Assembly (NCBI GenBank): GCA_013151935.1
Contig: JAADHI010000109.1
Coordinates: 1 to 33,089, forward strand
Length of the DNA stretch: 33,089 nt
Origin: Candidatus Manganitrophaceae bacterium
GTDB taxonomy: Bacteria > Nitrospirota > Nitrospiria > SBBL01 > JAADHI01
Direction of reading: 5' to 3'
The notes below the pieces were generated by a model, which ran no database searches, was not told where the DNA came from, and saw only the letters and a program-made list of their open reading frames with translations. Positions within the stretch are counted from its first letter, which is position 1. Every line of letters starts with the position of its first letter. Of this stretch, positions 15,914 to 23,930 are shown piece after piece. Made by a program: the position numbers and the translations under genes.

Positions 15914-17449
15914 TCATGTCACATGTCTCAAGAATGCGAGGCGCTTGACCAACCACATAAAGACGAGACTACCCTTTCGATAGATATAGTCCGTATCCAG
16001 GCTGATATAATTTTCCGGCGTCAATTTTTTCAGGAAAAGCATAAAGACCAAGAGCGTAAAGCCCATGTACTGAAAGGCTTTGACCAGATGTCCGGCAGTG
16101 TAAGGCTGATAGTCCATGGGATGCGGGAACATTCCGTAGAGCAAGCCCGGAAAAAGGCCAAAAAAGATACAAATAGACGCAAGGATTCGCATCCCCCACA
16201 ACATATTTGCTGGCGGATCCGTCACGACAATCTTCCGATCCTTAGCCCGATCTTCCCCGAGAAAAACCATATAGATCAGCTTGAGCGGATGGAGCCAGGT
16301 ACCGCAGGCACCAAAGACGAGCATCAAGATGACCCAGCCCTGACCGATTTCAGCCGCCGCAGAAACAACAATCGACTTACTCACAAAGCCTACAAGCGGC
16401 GGCACCCCCGCAATGGCGAAGCCCCCAATCACAAATAGAACAAAGGTCCAGGGCATACTTTTATACAGGGCACCCAACTCGGATTGCTTTCGACCTCCCG
16501 TCATGTGAGTGACTGAGCTGATGCCCATCATGAGCAGGGCCTTATAAATAATATTCGTGAAGGCAAGCGCAACCGCGCCGTTAATCCCCAGCGCCGTCCC
16601 GATACCAATTCCGGTGACCATATAGCCATTTTGACTGATCAGGTGGTAACACCATACCCGCTGGCAATTATTTTCGTTGACCGCATACATGACACCATAC
16701 ACAGCCATAATCGCCCCCAAGACAATCAGGATCGGTGTTCCGGGAAAACCCCGGATCAAGGCATAAATGGCAGTCTTCGTTGTAAAGACACTCAAGAAAA
16801 TCACCCCGGTCAGGGTGGCCTCAGGATAGGCATCTGCCAACCAGGCATGAAGCGGCGGAACGGCCGCATTGATCAGGAAGCCCATCAGTATGAGCGTCGG
16901 CCCCAGGCCCATTTCCGGCATGGCATCAAAAGCGATGCCGCCACCACTCCCGACATGAATCACGATGCCGCCAAAGAGAAGCAGACCCCCGGTAATATGA
17001 ACCAGGAGATAACGCATCCCCGCAGCATTTGAACCCTTTTCCCCTCTCAACCAAATCAAAAACACAGACGAGAAGGAAGCAATCTCCCAGAACAGAAAAA
17101 AGGAAAAGAAATCTCCCGCAAAAATGGCACCTACGGCACTACCCACATAGATCAAGGCGGAAATATGCTCGCGACAATCCTTGACATGCAGGGCAAAGAC
17201 CAGGCTTGCAAAGGCACTCACCATAAAGACAGCCCCAAACCCAAGGCTCAACTTATCAACGCGACCGAAAACCAGCTCCTGTCCGGCAAAAGAAACGACA
17301 CCATGAATGCCCTGCGAAGCGGAGAGCATTGCAAGCAAAGCCATCACTGGGATAGACAGCAATAGAGCAGAGCGGGCTTTTCCTTTCAGAAAAGGTAGAA
17401 TCGCAGCGCCCAGATAGAAGAACAGGGAGGGTTGTACCCACTCAATCAT
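15914..17449 (-). CDS. MrpD/NuoN-like proton-translocating antiporter subunit (second copy)
   Basis: This 511-aa polytopic protein belongs to the proton-conducting antiporter family shared by Mrp antiporters, complex I and hydrogenases. The TM5 glutamate is visible in FFLFWEIASFSS. The TM7-8 region reads GFLINAAVPPLHAWLADAYPEATLTG. The usual TM7 lysine position is Asn here, a variant I believe also occurs in some MrpD-like proteins, while a Lys follows in FTTKTAIYAL. The ATG overlaps the preceding small gene by 8 bp. The gene is followed 10 bp later by the CydA-like fusion. No NuoA-K or MrpA, B, C, E, F or G genes are present, so it most likely serves as an ion-translocating module for the oxidase complex. 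That function is inference. Confidence 0.87.
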   Translation of the reverse strand: MIEWVQPSLFFYLGAAILPFLKGKARSALLLSIPVMALLAMLSASQGIHGVVSFAGQELVFGRVDKLSLGFGAVFMVSAFASLVFALHVKDCREHISALIYVGSAVGAIFAGDFFSFFLFWEIASFSSVFLIWLRGEKGSNAAGMRYLLVHITGGLLLFGGIVIHVGSGGGIAFDAMPEMGLGPTLILMGFLINAAVPPLHAWLADAYPEATLTGVIFLSVFTTKTAIYALIRGFPGTPILIVLGAIMAVYGVMYAVNENNCQRVWCYHLISQNGYMVTGIGIGTALGINGAVALAFTNIIYKALLMMGISSVTHMTGGRKQSELGALYKSMPWTFVLFVIGGFAIAGVPPLVGFVSKSIVVSAAAEIGQGWVILMLVFGACGTWLHPLKLIYMVFLGEDRAKDRKIVVTDPPANMLWGMRILASICIFFGLFPGLLYGMFPHPMDYQPYTAGHLVKAFQYMGFTLLVFMLFLKKLTPENYISLDTDYIYRKGSLVFMWLVKRLAFLRHVT

Positions 17450-17699
17450 AATAATCCTCTGATTTCATCAGCCAGGCATGCCCGATGGCCTTCGAGAGAA
17501 GGATCATCACGACCGTCGAAATAAATCCATAAAAAGACCACCACCCCGGGATTTTGTCCCATATAAAGTTCACAGCGTCATGAGGGACAAAGAAATCACT
17601 GATCACGACAAGACCAAGAAAGACATAAAAACCTTTTTTTGCCTTCTTGCAAAAAACCTCATCTTCCCCGTATTTTCTAAGAAAATCGCCTAGATTCAT
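17442..17699 (-). CDS. Small two-helix membrane protein between MrpD-like subunits
   Basis: This protein has 85 aa with a charged N-terminus (LRKYGEDEVFCKKAKKG) and two hydrophobic helices at about 24-42 and 55-75. Its start overlaps the stop codon of the first MrpD-like gene in an ATGA arrangement, and its end overlaps the start of the second. This tight coupling argues for equimolar subunits of one complex. It is not MrpC, MrpF or NuoK by visible motifs: there are no conserved intramembrane Glu residues in the helices. I do not recognise its family; a linker between the two antiporter subunits is a reasonable guess. Confidence 0.82.
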   Translation of the reverse strand: MNLGDFLRKYGEDEVFCKKAKKGFYVFLGLVVISDFFVPHDAVNFIWDKIPGWWSFYGFISTVVMILLSKAIGHAWLMKSEDYYD

Positions 17700-19198
17700 C
17701 CTATCACCTGTTTGGTCAGATCAAGAAGAAGGTCTGGAAAAATACCCAGCAGAATGGAAGTCGCCGCCGTGATGCACAAAGGAATGACACAAAACATCGG
17801 TTCCTTAAAAGAGGACTCCGCTCCCAACACAACGCCGTCCTTATCGCCTGCAAGCGCAAGGGTGAGTTCTTCATCCGGCACCTTAAAAAAAGCCCGATGC
17901 ACAATGGGCAAAAAATAAATTGCATTCAAAAGTCCACTGACCAGCAGCACAAAAACAATAGGCACCTGATTCGCTTCAATCGCGCCCAGAGATAAAAACC
18001 ACTTGCTCAAGAAGCCGCCGGAAGGAGGCACCCCGATCATACTCAGGGTTGCAATGGCAAAGGCCCCCATCGTCCAGGGCATCTTTCGGCCTATGCCGTT
18101 TAACTGAGACACATGGGTCTTTTTTGTCGCCACATAGATCGAACCCGCGCAAAAGAAGAGTGTAATTTTGGCAATCGCGTGATTTGCGATGTGCAAAATA
18201 CCGCCAGTCAGTCCACTGGACGTCAAGAGCACCCCGCCCAAGATCATGTAAGAAAGCTGACTCACTGTGGAATAGGCAATACGCTCCTTGAGGTTGTCCC
18301 TCGACATGGCATAGACCGAGGCCATGATAATAGTAAAGCTTGCAAGGTAGACCGCAATCGACCCGATATCCAAGCTCTCCAACAAGTCCACACCAAAGGT
18401 ATTCAGTACAACCCGTAAGATGCAGAAAGCCCCGGTATTCACAACGGCAACCGCATGCAGAAGCGCACTCACCGGTGTAGGCGCCACCATGGAAGCGGGC
18501 AACCAGGCCGAAAAAGGCATGAGCGCCGCTTTGGCAATACCGAAGAGGTAGAGAAAAAAGATGATCATCAAAGTGGTTGATTCCACGTCGGCAGGAAGAA
18601 TGCCAGTGGCCGTAAAATCGAGTGAGCCTGAGTAGTAATAGGTCAAAAGCATGGCGACAGCCATAAACAGCTTCGAGGTTGCCAACAAATAGAAAAGATA
18701 CTTATTTCCCCCGGCCCAGGCCTCCTTTGTTTCATGATGCACAACCAGGGGATAGGTAAAGAAGGTAATCAATTCATAAAAAAGAAAGAGCGTAAACCAG
18801 TTATTAGAAAAGGCCGCGCCCATTGTTGCAGATAGGGTGACCGCAAAACAGAAATAAAAGCGTGTTTGAGAATGCTCTTTGAGGCCACGCATATAACCGA
18901 TGGAATAGAGGGTTGTTAAGATCCAGGTAAAAGCCGCGACGAGCGCAAAGAGAAGCCCCAAACCATCCACTCGAAACCCAATCGGAACCGTCGGCCAGAA
19001 ATCAAAGAGAACGTAATGAAGCGTTTTCCCGTCAAGTACCGCAGGAATCATACTCAGAACAACAAAAAACATCAGAATCCCTGCTACAAGCGAGCAGGCC
19101 TCCCGAACATTTTTATTCTTCCGAGTTGCAACAATGAATACCCCCCCGATGAAGGGGATCATTACAGCTAAGAGGGGCTTTACGGATTCAAGTTCCAT
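17696..19198 (-). CDS. MrpD/NuoL-like proton-translocating antiporter subunit (first copy)
   Basis: This 500-aa polytopic protein has the key charged residues of the antiporter family. The TM5 Glu is in FLFYELITFFTYP, and a lysine lies in GNKYLFYLLATSK. A TM7 Lys is in FGIAKAALMPFSAWLPASM, followed by VSALLHAVAVV with the conserved His. A later Lys lies in HAIAKITLFFCAGS. This set supports real proton translocation. It is the first membrane subunit encoded after the two cytochrome c genes and is coupled to the 85-aa gene by an ATGA overlap. In combination with the oxidase it could pump protons during electron flow, or let the proton gradient drive uphill electron transfer. Confidence 0.9.
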   Translation of the reverse strand: MELESVKPLLAVMIPFIGGVFIVATRKNKNVREACSLVAGILMFFVVLSMIPAVLDGKTLHYVLFDFWPTVPIGFRVDGLGLLFALVAAFTWILTTLYSIGYMRGLKEHSQTRFYFCFAVTLSATMGAAFSNNWFTLFLFYELITFFTYPLVVHHETKEAWAGGNKYLFYLLATSKLFMAVAMLLTYYYSGSLDFTATGILPADVESTTLMIIFFLYLFGIAKAALMPFSAWLPASMVAPTPVSALLHAVAVVNTGAFCILRVVLNTFGVDLLESLDIGSIAVYLASFTIIMASVYAMSRDNLKERIAYSTVSQLSYMILGGVLLTSSGLTGGILHIANHAIAKITLFFCAGSIYVATKKTHVSQLNGIGRKMPWTMGAFAIATLSMIGVPPSGGFLSKWFLSLGAIEANQVPIVFVLLVSGLLNAIYFLPIVHRAFFKVPDEELTLALAGDKDGVVLGAESSFKEPMFCVIPLCITAATSILLGIFPDLLLDLTKQVIG

Positions 19199-19288
19199 AG
19201 TTCTTCTTAAATATTCCTAATCTTCTTTTATCTTGTCGATAAACGGTTTACAGTTTATCCTCATGAGAAATAGCCTCGCAAAATTCAA

Positions 19289-19813
19289 CTATTTCTCTAC
19301 GGTATTTTCAATTTCCTTGTGCTCATGTACCGCTGGTTTGTTGCCATGAGACCAGGTATGTTCATAAGCAATAACCTTCCAAATTTCCTCTTCGCTCAAT
19401 TCTTTGCCCCAGGCTGGCATCGATGTTTTCTTCACTCCTTCAGAAGTCCGCCAGAACCAGTAACTATCAGAGAGACGATTCATTCTCTTCACTGAACGAA
19501 AATCTTTGGCCCCTCTTTTTTTTGGGCGATCTTTTTTTTCATTGATCCCATGACATGTGGCACAACCGTCCTTTGCCACCTTCTTTTTTCTTTTGTATAC
19601 ATATTCCAATTGTCGCGTTTCAAATATTTTTTTGCCTTCCGCGATGATTTTCGTATCAGTCCACCACCCACTCGGCATATGTTTATCCGCAAATGCCTTG
19701 GGAACTGGCTTTAATGGCTTATCATCATCCTTAGCCGCCTGAGCAAACACTGGAAACAAGAATAGACTTAAGACCACAAAACTTAAGATATAGAGTGAAA
19801 ATTTACCGCGCAT
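19289..19813 (-). CDS. Periplasmic monoheme cytochrome c
   Basis: This 174-aa protein has a clear cleavable signal ending near AQA (residues 24-26). One cytochrome c domain contains CATCHG near residue 84 and an axial Met in TSMPAWGKEL. Mature size is about 148 residues, with many lysines before the heme. A GAAAGGA site precedes the ATG. It follows the tetraheme gene by 61 bp and precedes the MrpD-like genes by 90 bp, still on the same strand without an evident terminator. It probably shuttles electrons in the periplasm between the bc-type complex and the CydA-like oxidase. Confidence 0.88.
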   Translation of the reverse strand: MRGKFSLYILSFVVLSLFLFPVFAQAAKDDDKPLKPVPKAFADKHMPSGWWTDTKIIAEGKKIFETRQLEYVYKRKKKVAKDGCATCHGINEKKDRPKKRGAKDFRSVKRMNRLSDSYWFWRTSEGVKKTSMPAWGKELSEEEIWKVIAYEHTWSHGNKPAVHEHKEIENTVEK

Positions 19814-19874
19814 TCATTCGTCCTTTCTCAATGATTGATTCTTCAACCCGACCTTCAGACAGACGGTTTATTTT

Positions 19875-21014
19875 TCATTCTGCACCAAGCTGACTATTAA
19901 ACGGATCAATTAAATGACATCCCTTACAATTTTTTGTTTCGAGAATCTTCTTTCCTTTTGCAAGTTTCTCTGGATCAGCAGGTGCTTCACCGGAAACAGT
20001 CACAGCAAGAGAGGCATCACCCGCTAAACTATAGATGTAGGAGAGAATTGAACGAATTTGGTCATCTGGCATATTAAAATTTGGCATAGGGGAATCAGGA
20101 CGGATTCGCTGAGGGTTTTTAATCCAATAAAACATCCACTCAGGACGAATTCGTTCGGCTGCATAGGAGAGATCTGGGCCGACAATACCCCCTTCATCTG
20201 AACCCCGCGTGTGACAACCGTCGCAGGCGTAGTCTTCCTCAAAAAGAATTTGACCTTTTTCGATTTCGGCAGGGTCGGAGGAATCCCAGCCCATCAAAAC
20301 GCTCGGATGAATGCCGTCATCCTTTAGGGTCATCAAGTACTCCACGAGCGCATCAACCTCAGCATCTGTAAAATAAAAATTGGGCATTTTCGCTTTCGAT
20401 AAGGGCATATAGCCGATGGGGCGCAAACGCTCCGGCTGTTTCATAAAATCCGCAACCCATTCTCGATTTAGCTTGCTCCCTTCATGACCAATATTTGGAC
20501 CGATAGGACGCAGTAAGTTTTTCTCTTTAGAGTGGCAAGCGACACAGCCTTCGTCTCCCTGTTTTTCTAAATCTGCAAGACGAACAGCAGCAGCCTCCTC
20601 AGCGCCATTCGCTGCAGACAAAGTTCTAATGTATGCAACAAGGCTCCACATTTGGTTCTCAGAAAACAAGGCACCCCACGGAGGCATATAATAGGAGATA
20701 TCAATGGCAGCCCCTCCCCCATCAATCACTTCATAGATTTCTTCATCGTCTAATTTATCAATGCTCTCCGAAGTTAAATCAGCAGGTTCCACATCACCGA
20801 GACGATCCGCATTTACGCCATTACCCGTCCCCGTGACGCCATGACAAACAGCACAGTAATGTTTAAAGAGGTGTTTCCCCACTTTTGCGTCGGGTGCATC
20901 CGAGGCCTCGACTTGCAGGACGAAGGGAGAAAGCGAAAAACCGACAAGGATGAGGAAAAAGAATGAAAACAGAACAAGATTCAAACGAACACTTTTACTT
21001 TCGAACAAATTCAA
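19875..21014 (-). CDS. Tetraheme cytochrome c with truncated last domain
   Basis: This 379-aa exported protein has a signal sequence (about 11-37) and four CxxCH motifs beginning at C54, C157, C264 and C363. The first three are full cytochrome c domains, each with a later Met segment (YYMPPWG, AKMPNF, SPMPNF). The fourth, NCKGCHLID, stands only 12 residues from the end, so it lacks the usual distal-Met half and would need a His or external ligand. It may be a C-terminal truncation or a true short module. It is the promoter-proximal gene of the cytochrome operon. The start is TTG. The alternative TTG at 21008 has better spacing from AAAGGG, so either may be used. Confidence 0.86.
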   Translation of the reverse strand: MNLFESKSVRLNLVLFSFFFLILVGFSLSPFVLQVEASDAPDAKVGKHLFKHYCAVCHGVTGTGNGVNADRLGDVEPADLTSESIDKLDDEEIYEVIDGGGAAIDISYYMPPWGALFSENQMWSLVAYIRTLSAANGAEEAAAVRLADLEKQGDEGCVACHSKEKNLLRPIGPNIGHEGSKLNREWVADFMKQPERLRPIGYMPLSKAKMPNFYFTDAEVDALVEYLMTLKDDGIHPSVLMGWDSSDPAEIEKGQILFEEDYACDGCHTRGSDEGGIVGPDLSYAAERIRPEWMFYWIKNPQRIRPDSPMPNFNMPDDQIRSILSYIYSLAGDASLAVTVSGEAPADPEKLAKGKKILETKNCKGCHLIDPFNSQLGAE

Positions 21015-21688
21015 ACCCTTTCAATGCGTGAAGGCCAACAATCCCTCCTAACTTTGAGTCAGGAAGGTAAAACTTCAAGGTGTTACGCAAATCCGACACA
21101 TATTTGCATCAGACGGGGAAAGAACAACGAGCTCATTTGAGATTAAAATCATGAATAAGCTACAAGCCCTACAGCAACTAATTCACGATGCCTCTAAAAC
21201 GACCTCTGCGGTACGTCATTCATAGTATAATAAAAGCCTTAAATCCGTCCAAACACTTATTAAATCAAATACTTAGGTGTAGACGTCTGCTCTGTATCTA
21301 GCGAAAGTTTTCGAGTTATAGCATACCGAATAAACCTTGTCAAATTATTTTATGAAGACCCGGGAAGCAAGCACACGAATACCAAACAAGAGAATATTCT
21401 TCCTATATTAGAAGGTGCTTTACTTGAGCAGGAAATCCATAAAAAGACTAAGCGTTTTAGAGACTCATAAATATTAAGCCCACTGCTTCCACTTTGATCG
21501 ACAGCGAGACCAAGACAATTAAGCTCCTCGTATTGACACTTTAGAAGGATTAACCTATGATTTTAGCTGAGATTGACTCAAACGCTTCAAAATAGATCTC
21601 AGTCCATGATTGAAGAATCTTTCTGATTTGCCTTAGGAGACACAGATTCAAGCACTCCTGCTTCTTTATTGGAAATAGAGCGTGTGAT
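21015..21688. other. Degenerate intergenic region of 674 bp
   Basis: No intact gene is recognisable between the cytochrome operon and the lipoprotein gene. The left part must hold the cytochrome operon promoter, but I see no strong consensus. A short rightward frame from ATG 21151 (MNKLQALQQLIHDASKT) stops after about 24 codons. Another open stretch at 21264-21470 on the plus strand (68 codons, IKYLGVDV to KKTKRFRDS) lacks a start codon. Together these look like remnants of one or more decayed genes, but no family is identifiable. The minus-strand track ORF at 21550-21762 overlaps the next gene's start and is not credible. Confidence 0.5.
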
Positions 21689-22441
21689 ATGACATCTCCC
21701 ACCCTAAAGAGACGCCTTTCCTCCTTATCTTTTATTTTTCTCCTCTTACTTAGCTTTATCACCAGCGCTTGTACGGCTGGAACACAAAATAGCCTGAAAG
21801 AAGCGTTCCGTTCAGATGCTGAAAAAGGATACGTCGAATTTTATTGTATGCGATGCATGACAGGCTGGGCTGTCTTTAAAAAAGTAGGGGAAGATCAGAT
21901 CAACTTAGCACAGAAAGTTTTGGGAAGAAGGGTGAAGGACTCCGTTGAAATGCCTTCGCGTGAGAAAAAAATACGGATCGCGCTTCCGGTCGGCCCACAT
22001 GAAATCACCATTCGTTTATTGCCCTATACCCGAGTCGATACGGTTTTTAATGTGAAAGACGGCCCCGCAAAAGAAATTCAGGTGATGGTCGACCAAAATC
22101 GACTCACGCCCGTCCGACTCGATTTTATGCGGATTAACAATCGTAGCTTTTCTTGGACGATCAAACAAGGCGATCCGATTCCCTTAAGTGAAAACGCAAA
22201 TACGATTGAGACCTACACCGTATTTCTTAATTCCTCAAATTGGGATACCCGATGGTATGCGACACAATTTTTTGGAGAAATGCAAGGAGAAGTCCCTGAG
22301 TTAGCGCTCGCCCGTTTGGAAAAACTCTCTGGATGGGACACCTTACAAAAATGCCTAAAAAAAACCACGGTTGTGGAATGCGAATCCCTTCGAGAAGAAG
22401 CAGGGATCATCCTTAGAAAAATCGCACAAAGACAATATTAG
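21689..22441 (+). CDS. Putative lipoprotein of unknown function
   Basis: This 250-aa protein has a signal peptide with a lipobox-like FITSAC (Cys28), so it is probably lipidated. The N-terminal part has a CMRCM motif near residues 54-58. The middle (REKKIRIALPVGPHEITIRLLP, then FNVKDGPAKEIQVMVDQN) resembles PEGA-like beta structure that many surface lipoproteins carry. The C-terminus is helical and mentions no known catalytic site. It stands alone, convergent with the GGDEF gene, with a possible weak terminator after its stop codon. I do not recognise the family; an envelope role is the most that can be said. Confidence 0.75.
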   Translation: MTSPTLKRRLSSLSFIFLLLLSFITSACTAGTQNSLKEAFRSDAEKGYVEFYCMRCMTGWAVFKKVGEDQINLAQKVLGRRVKDSVEMPSREKKIRIALPVGPHEITIRLLPYTRVDTVFNVKDGPAKEIQVMVDQNRLTPVRLDFMRINNRSFSWTIKQGDPIPLSENANTIETYTVFLNSSNWDTRWYATQFFGEMQGEVPELALARLEKLSGWDTLQKCLKKTTVVECESLREEAGIILRKIAQRQY

Positions 22442-22472
22442 ACTCCTTATGATTTGCCTGAAGGGGTCTTTT
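22440..22472 (+). terminator. Possible weak terminator after the lipoprotein gene
   Basis: AGACTCCTT (22440-22448) pairs with AAGGGGTCT (22461-22469) with one G-T wobble across a 12-nt loop, followed by TTTTGACTT. It lies in the short convergent gap before the GGDEF gene. The U-tract is short. Confidence 0.4.
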
Positions 22473-22484
22473 GACTTCAATCCA

Positions 22485-23537
22485 CTAAAATAGGTCAATG
22501 GAACCCGCTTCTTTTTCCTCTACGAGTTCGCCCTTTTCAATTAACAATTCATAATTGTGCGCACAATTTCGACCATGTTCCTTTGCGTAATAAAGCGCCT
22601 TATCCGCATTTTCGAGCACGGTCTGGGGATAGTCATTCTCGGTGATTTTCGAAAAACCAAGACTGATCGTAATCTGATCGATTTGAGAAAAAAGGTGCTC
22701 CGCAATGAGCTTCCGAAAACGATCCACCGTTTTTTGTGCCATTTCAAAAGGAATCGGTTCCAAAACAATCACAAACTCCTCACCCCCAAAACGGAAAAGC
22801 AAGTCCGAACTCCGAAAGGTACTCGTCATTTTTTGTGATAAAGTTAAAAGCACCTCATCACCATAGACATGCCCAAAAGTATCGTTTACACGCTTGAAGT
22901 GATCAACATCCAATATCACCAGCCAAGCAAAAGAGTCCGGCCCTAGATATCTCCTCTGCGGCTTTCCCTTTTTTCTTTCTGAAGAAACATCCTCCTCTTT
23001 TGTCACACGCTGTATCTTCAAAAGGCGACTCAACTTATTATCAAAAGTCCGTCGATTCAAGAGACCTGTCAGTTTGTCTCGTTCACTTTCATTTAAAATA
23101 ATTGAATAATTTTCATAAATTTTAACAACCCCTTCAATCAGTGTTTTATATTCCGATAAACCCTGTGTGCTCTCCAGGCTCAGCACACCAATGATCTCTC
23201 CTTCACAAGACATAGGAATAAGCAATCGTATGCCACTTGAAACTTGATAAAGCACAGGTTTTTTTACGGATAAGGCCTTTTCAAGATTGGAGTCAATAGG
23301 AACAAGTGTTCCAGGATCATGCCAGAAATATTGGGTCTCCCCCACGTCATTTTTGGAAACAGACAGACAAATAGTCTCTTCCACCATTTTTGCATCGCTT
23401 TGAGGCAATCGCCTATAGAGACAAGCCTCATGAATCGGGACCATCTCTGCCAGGGTCGCGACAAGACTGCATTCCAAAGAATCAGCATCGCGCTGACCCG
23501 TCATTTCGATGATCGATTTTAGGATAACATTGCTCAT
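22485..23537 (-). CDS. GAF-GGDEF diguanylate cyclase
   Basis: This 350-aa cytosolic protein has an N-terminal GAF-like sensor (about 10-145) and a GGDEF domain (about 155-335). The active-site motif is intact as RFGGEEF (251-255). The metal-binding Asp lies in VILDVDHFKRVND. RSSD (242-245) sits five residues before GGEEF, the position of the inhibitory I-site that binds c-di-GMP. It should make c-di-GMP from two GTP and show product inhibition. The insertion VTKEEDVSSERKKGKPQRR within the GGDEF domain is unusually long and charged. No EAL domain or response-regulator partner is adjacent. The GAF ligand is unknown. Confidence 0.93.
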   Translation of the reverse strand: MSNVILKSIIEMTGQRDADSLECSLVATLAEMVPIHEACLYRRLPQSDAKMVEETICLSVSKNDVGETQYFWHDPGTLVPIDSNLEKALSVKKPVLYQVSSGIRLLIPMSCEGEIIGVLSLESTQGLSEYKTLIEGVVKIYENYSIILNESERDKLTGLLNRRTFDNKLSRLLKIQRVTKEEDVSSERKKGKPQRRYLGPDSFAWLVILDVDHFKRVNDTFGHVYGDEVLLTLSQKMTSTFRSSDLLFRFGGEEFVIVLEPIPFEMAQKTVDRFRKLIAEHLFSQIDQITISLGFSKITENDYPQTVLENADKALYYAKEHGRNCAHNYELLIEKGELVEEKEAGSIDLF

Positions 23538-23721
23538 ATTTATAACTTTACACCATATCTATTTAAATAACGTTTAGAGGAAAGAGGGATGCCGTTAATA
23601 CAAATACATTACAATAAAGCTTACCCATATCTCACATTAAAAAATGGAAACATCCCTTCTCCAAAATATTCAAATAAGGGATATTCAAGGAAACATGCCA
23701 GAAAAACTACAGAGACAAAAA

Positions 23722-23810
23722 TGGTGCCGGAGGCCGGAATCGAACCGGCACGCGCCTTGCGGTGCGAGGGATTTTAAGTCCCTTGCGTCTACCAATTCCG
23801 CCACTCCGGC
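23722..23810 (-). tRNA. tRNA-Leu (anticodon UAA)
   Basis: On the minus strand the sequence begins GCCGGAG and ends CTCCGGC-A-CCA, forming a perfect 7-bp acceptor stem with an encoded CCA. The anticodon loop is CTTAAAA between AGGGA and TCCCT, giving anticodon TAA. A long class II variable arm (CGCACCGCAAGGCGCGT) and the T-loop GTTCGATTC are present. A consensus promoter lies about 65 bp upstream and a T-run (ATTTTTG) follows the CCA. Confidence 0.97.
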
Positions 23811-23874
23811 ATCAAGACCTTGAAAAAATCGCGCGTATTTCATGAGATGAAATCAGCGTTTAATCGCAGGCGAG

Positions 23875-23904
23875 CTTATATCAGTTTAGAGACTTAGCAG
23901 TCAA
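23875..23904 (-). promoter_or_regulatory. Sigma-70-like promoter for tRNA-Leu
   Basis: On the minus strand TTGACT (23899-23904) and TATAAG (23875-23880) are separated by 18 bp. The predicted start is about 58 nt upstream of the mature tRNA. Confidence 0.75.
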
Positions 23905-23930
23905 GATAAGGAGGTGTAACAACGCTCACT

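Noticed and set aside
15914-19198. Part of complex I, a hydrogenase or a full Mrp antiporter
   Set aside because: Only the antiporter-type subunits are present. No NuoB-D, hydrogenase large subunit or MrpA, C, E, F or G genes lie nearby.
6274-21014. Alternative complex III or a nitrite oxidoreductase locus
   Set aside because: A Rieske protein and cytochrome b are present. No ActB-like iron-sulfur/molybdopterin protein or NxrA/NxrB is seen, despite the EB-dehydrogenase-like domain.
21550-21762. 70-aa minus-strand ORF
   Set aside because: It overlaps the start and signal peptide of the lipoprotein gene on the other strand and shows no family features.
23589-23777. 62-aa ORF ending in VPEAGIEPARALRCEGF
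   Set aside because: This ending is the common false translation of an antisense tRNA; it overlaps tRNA-Leu.
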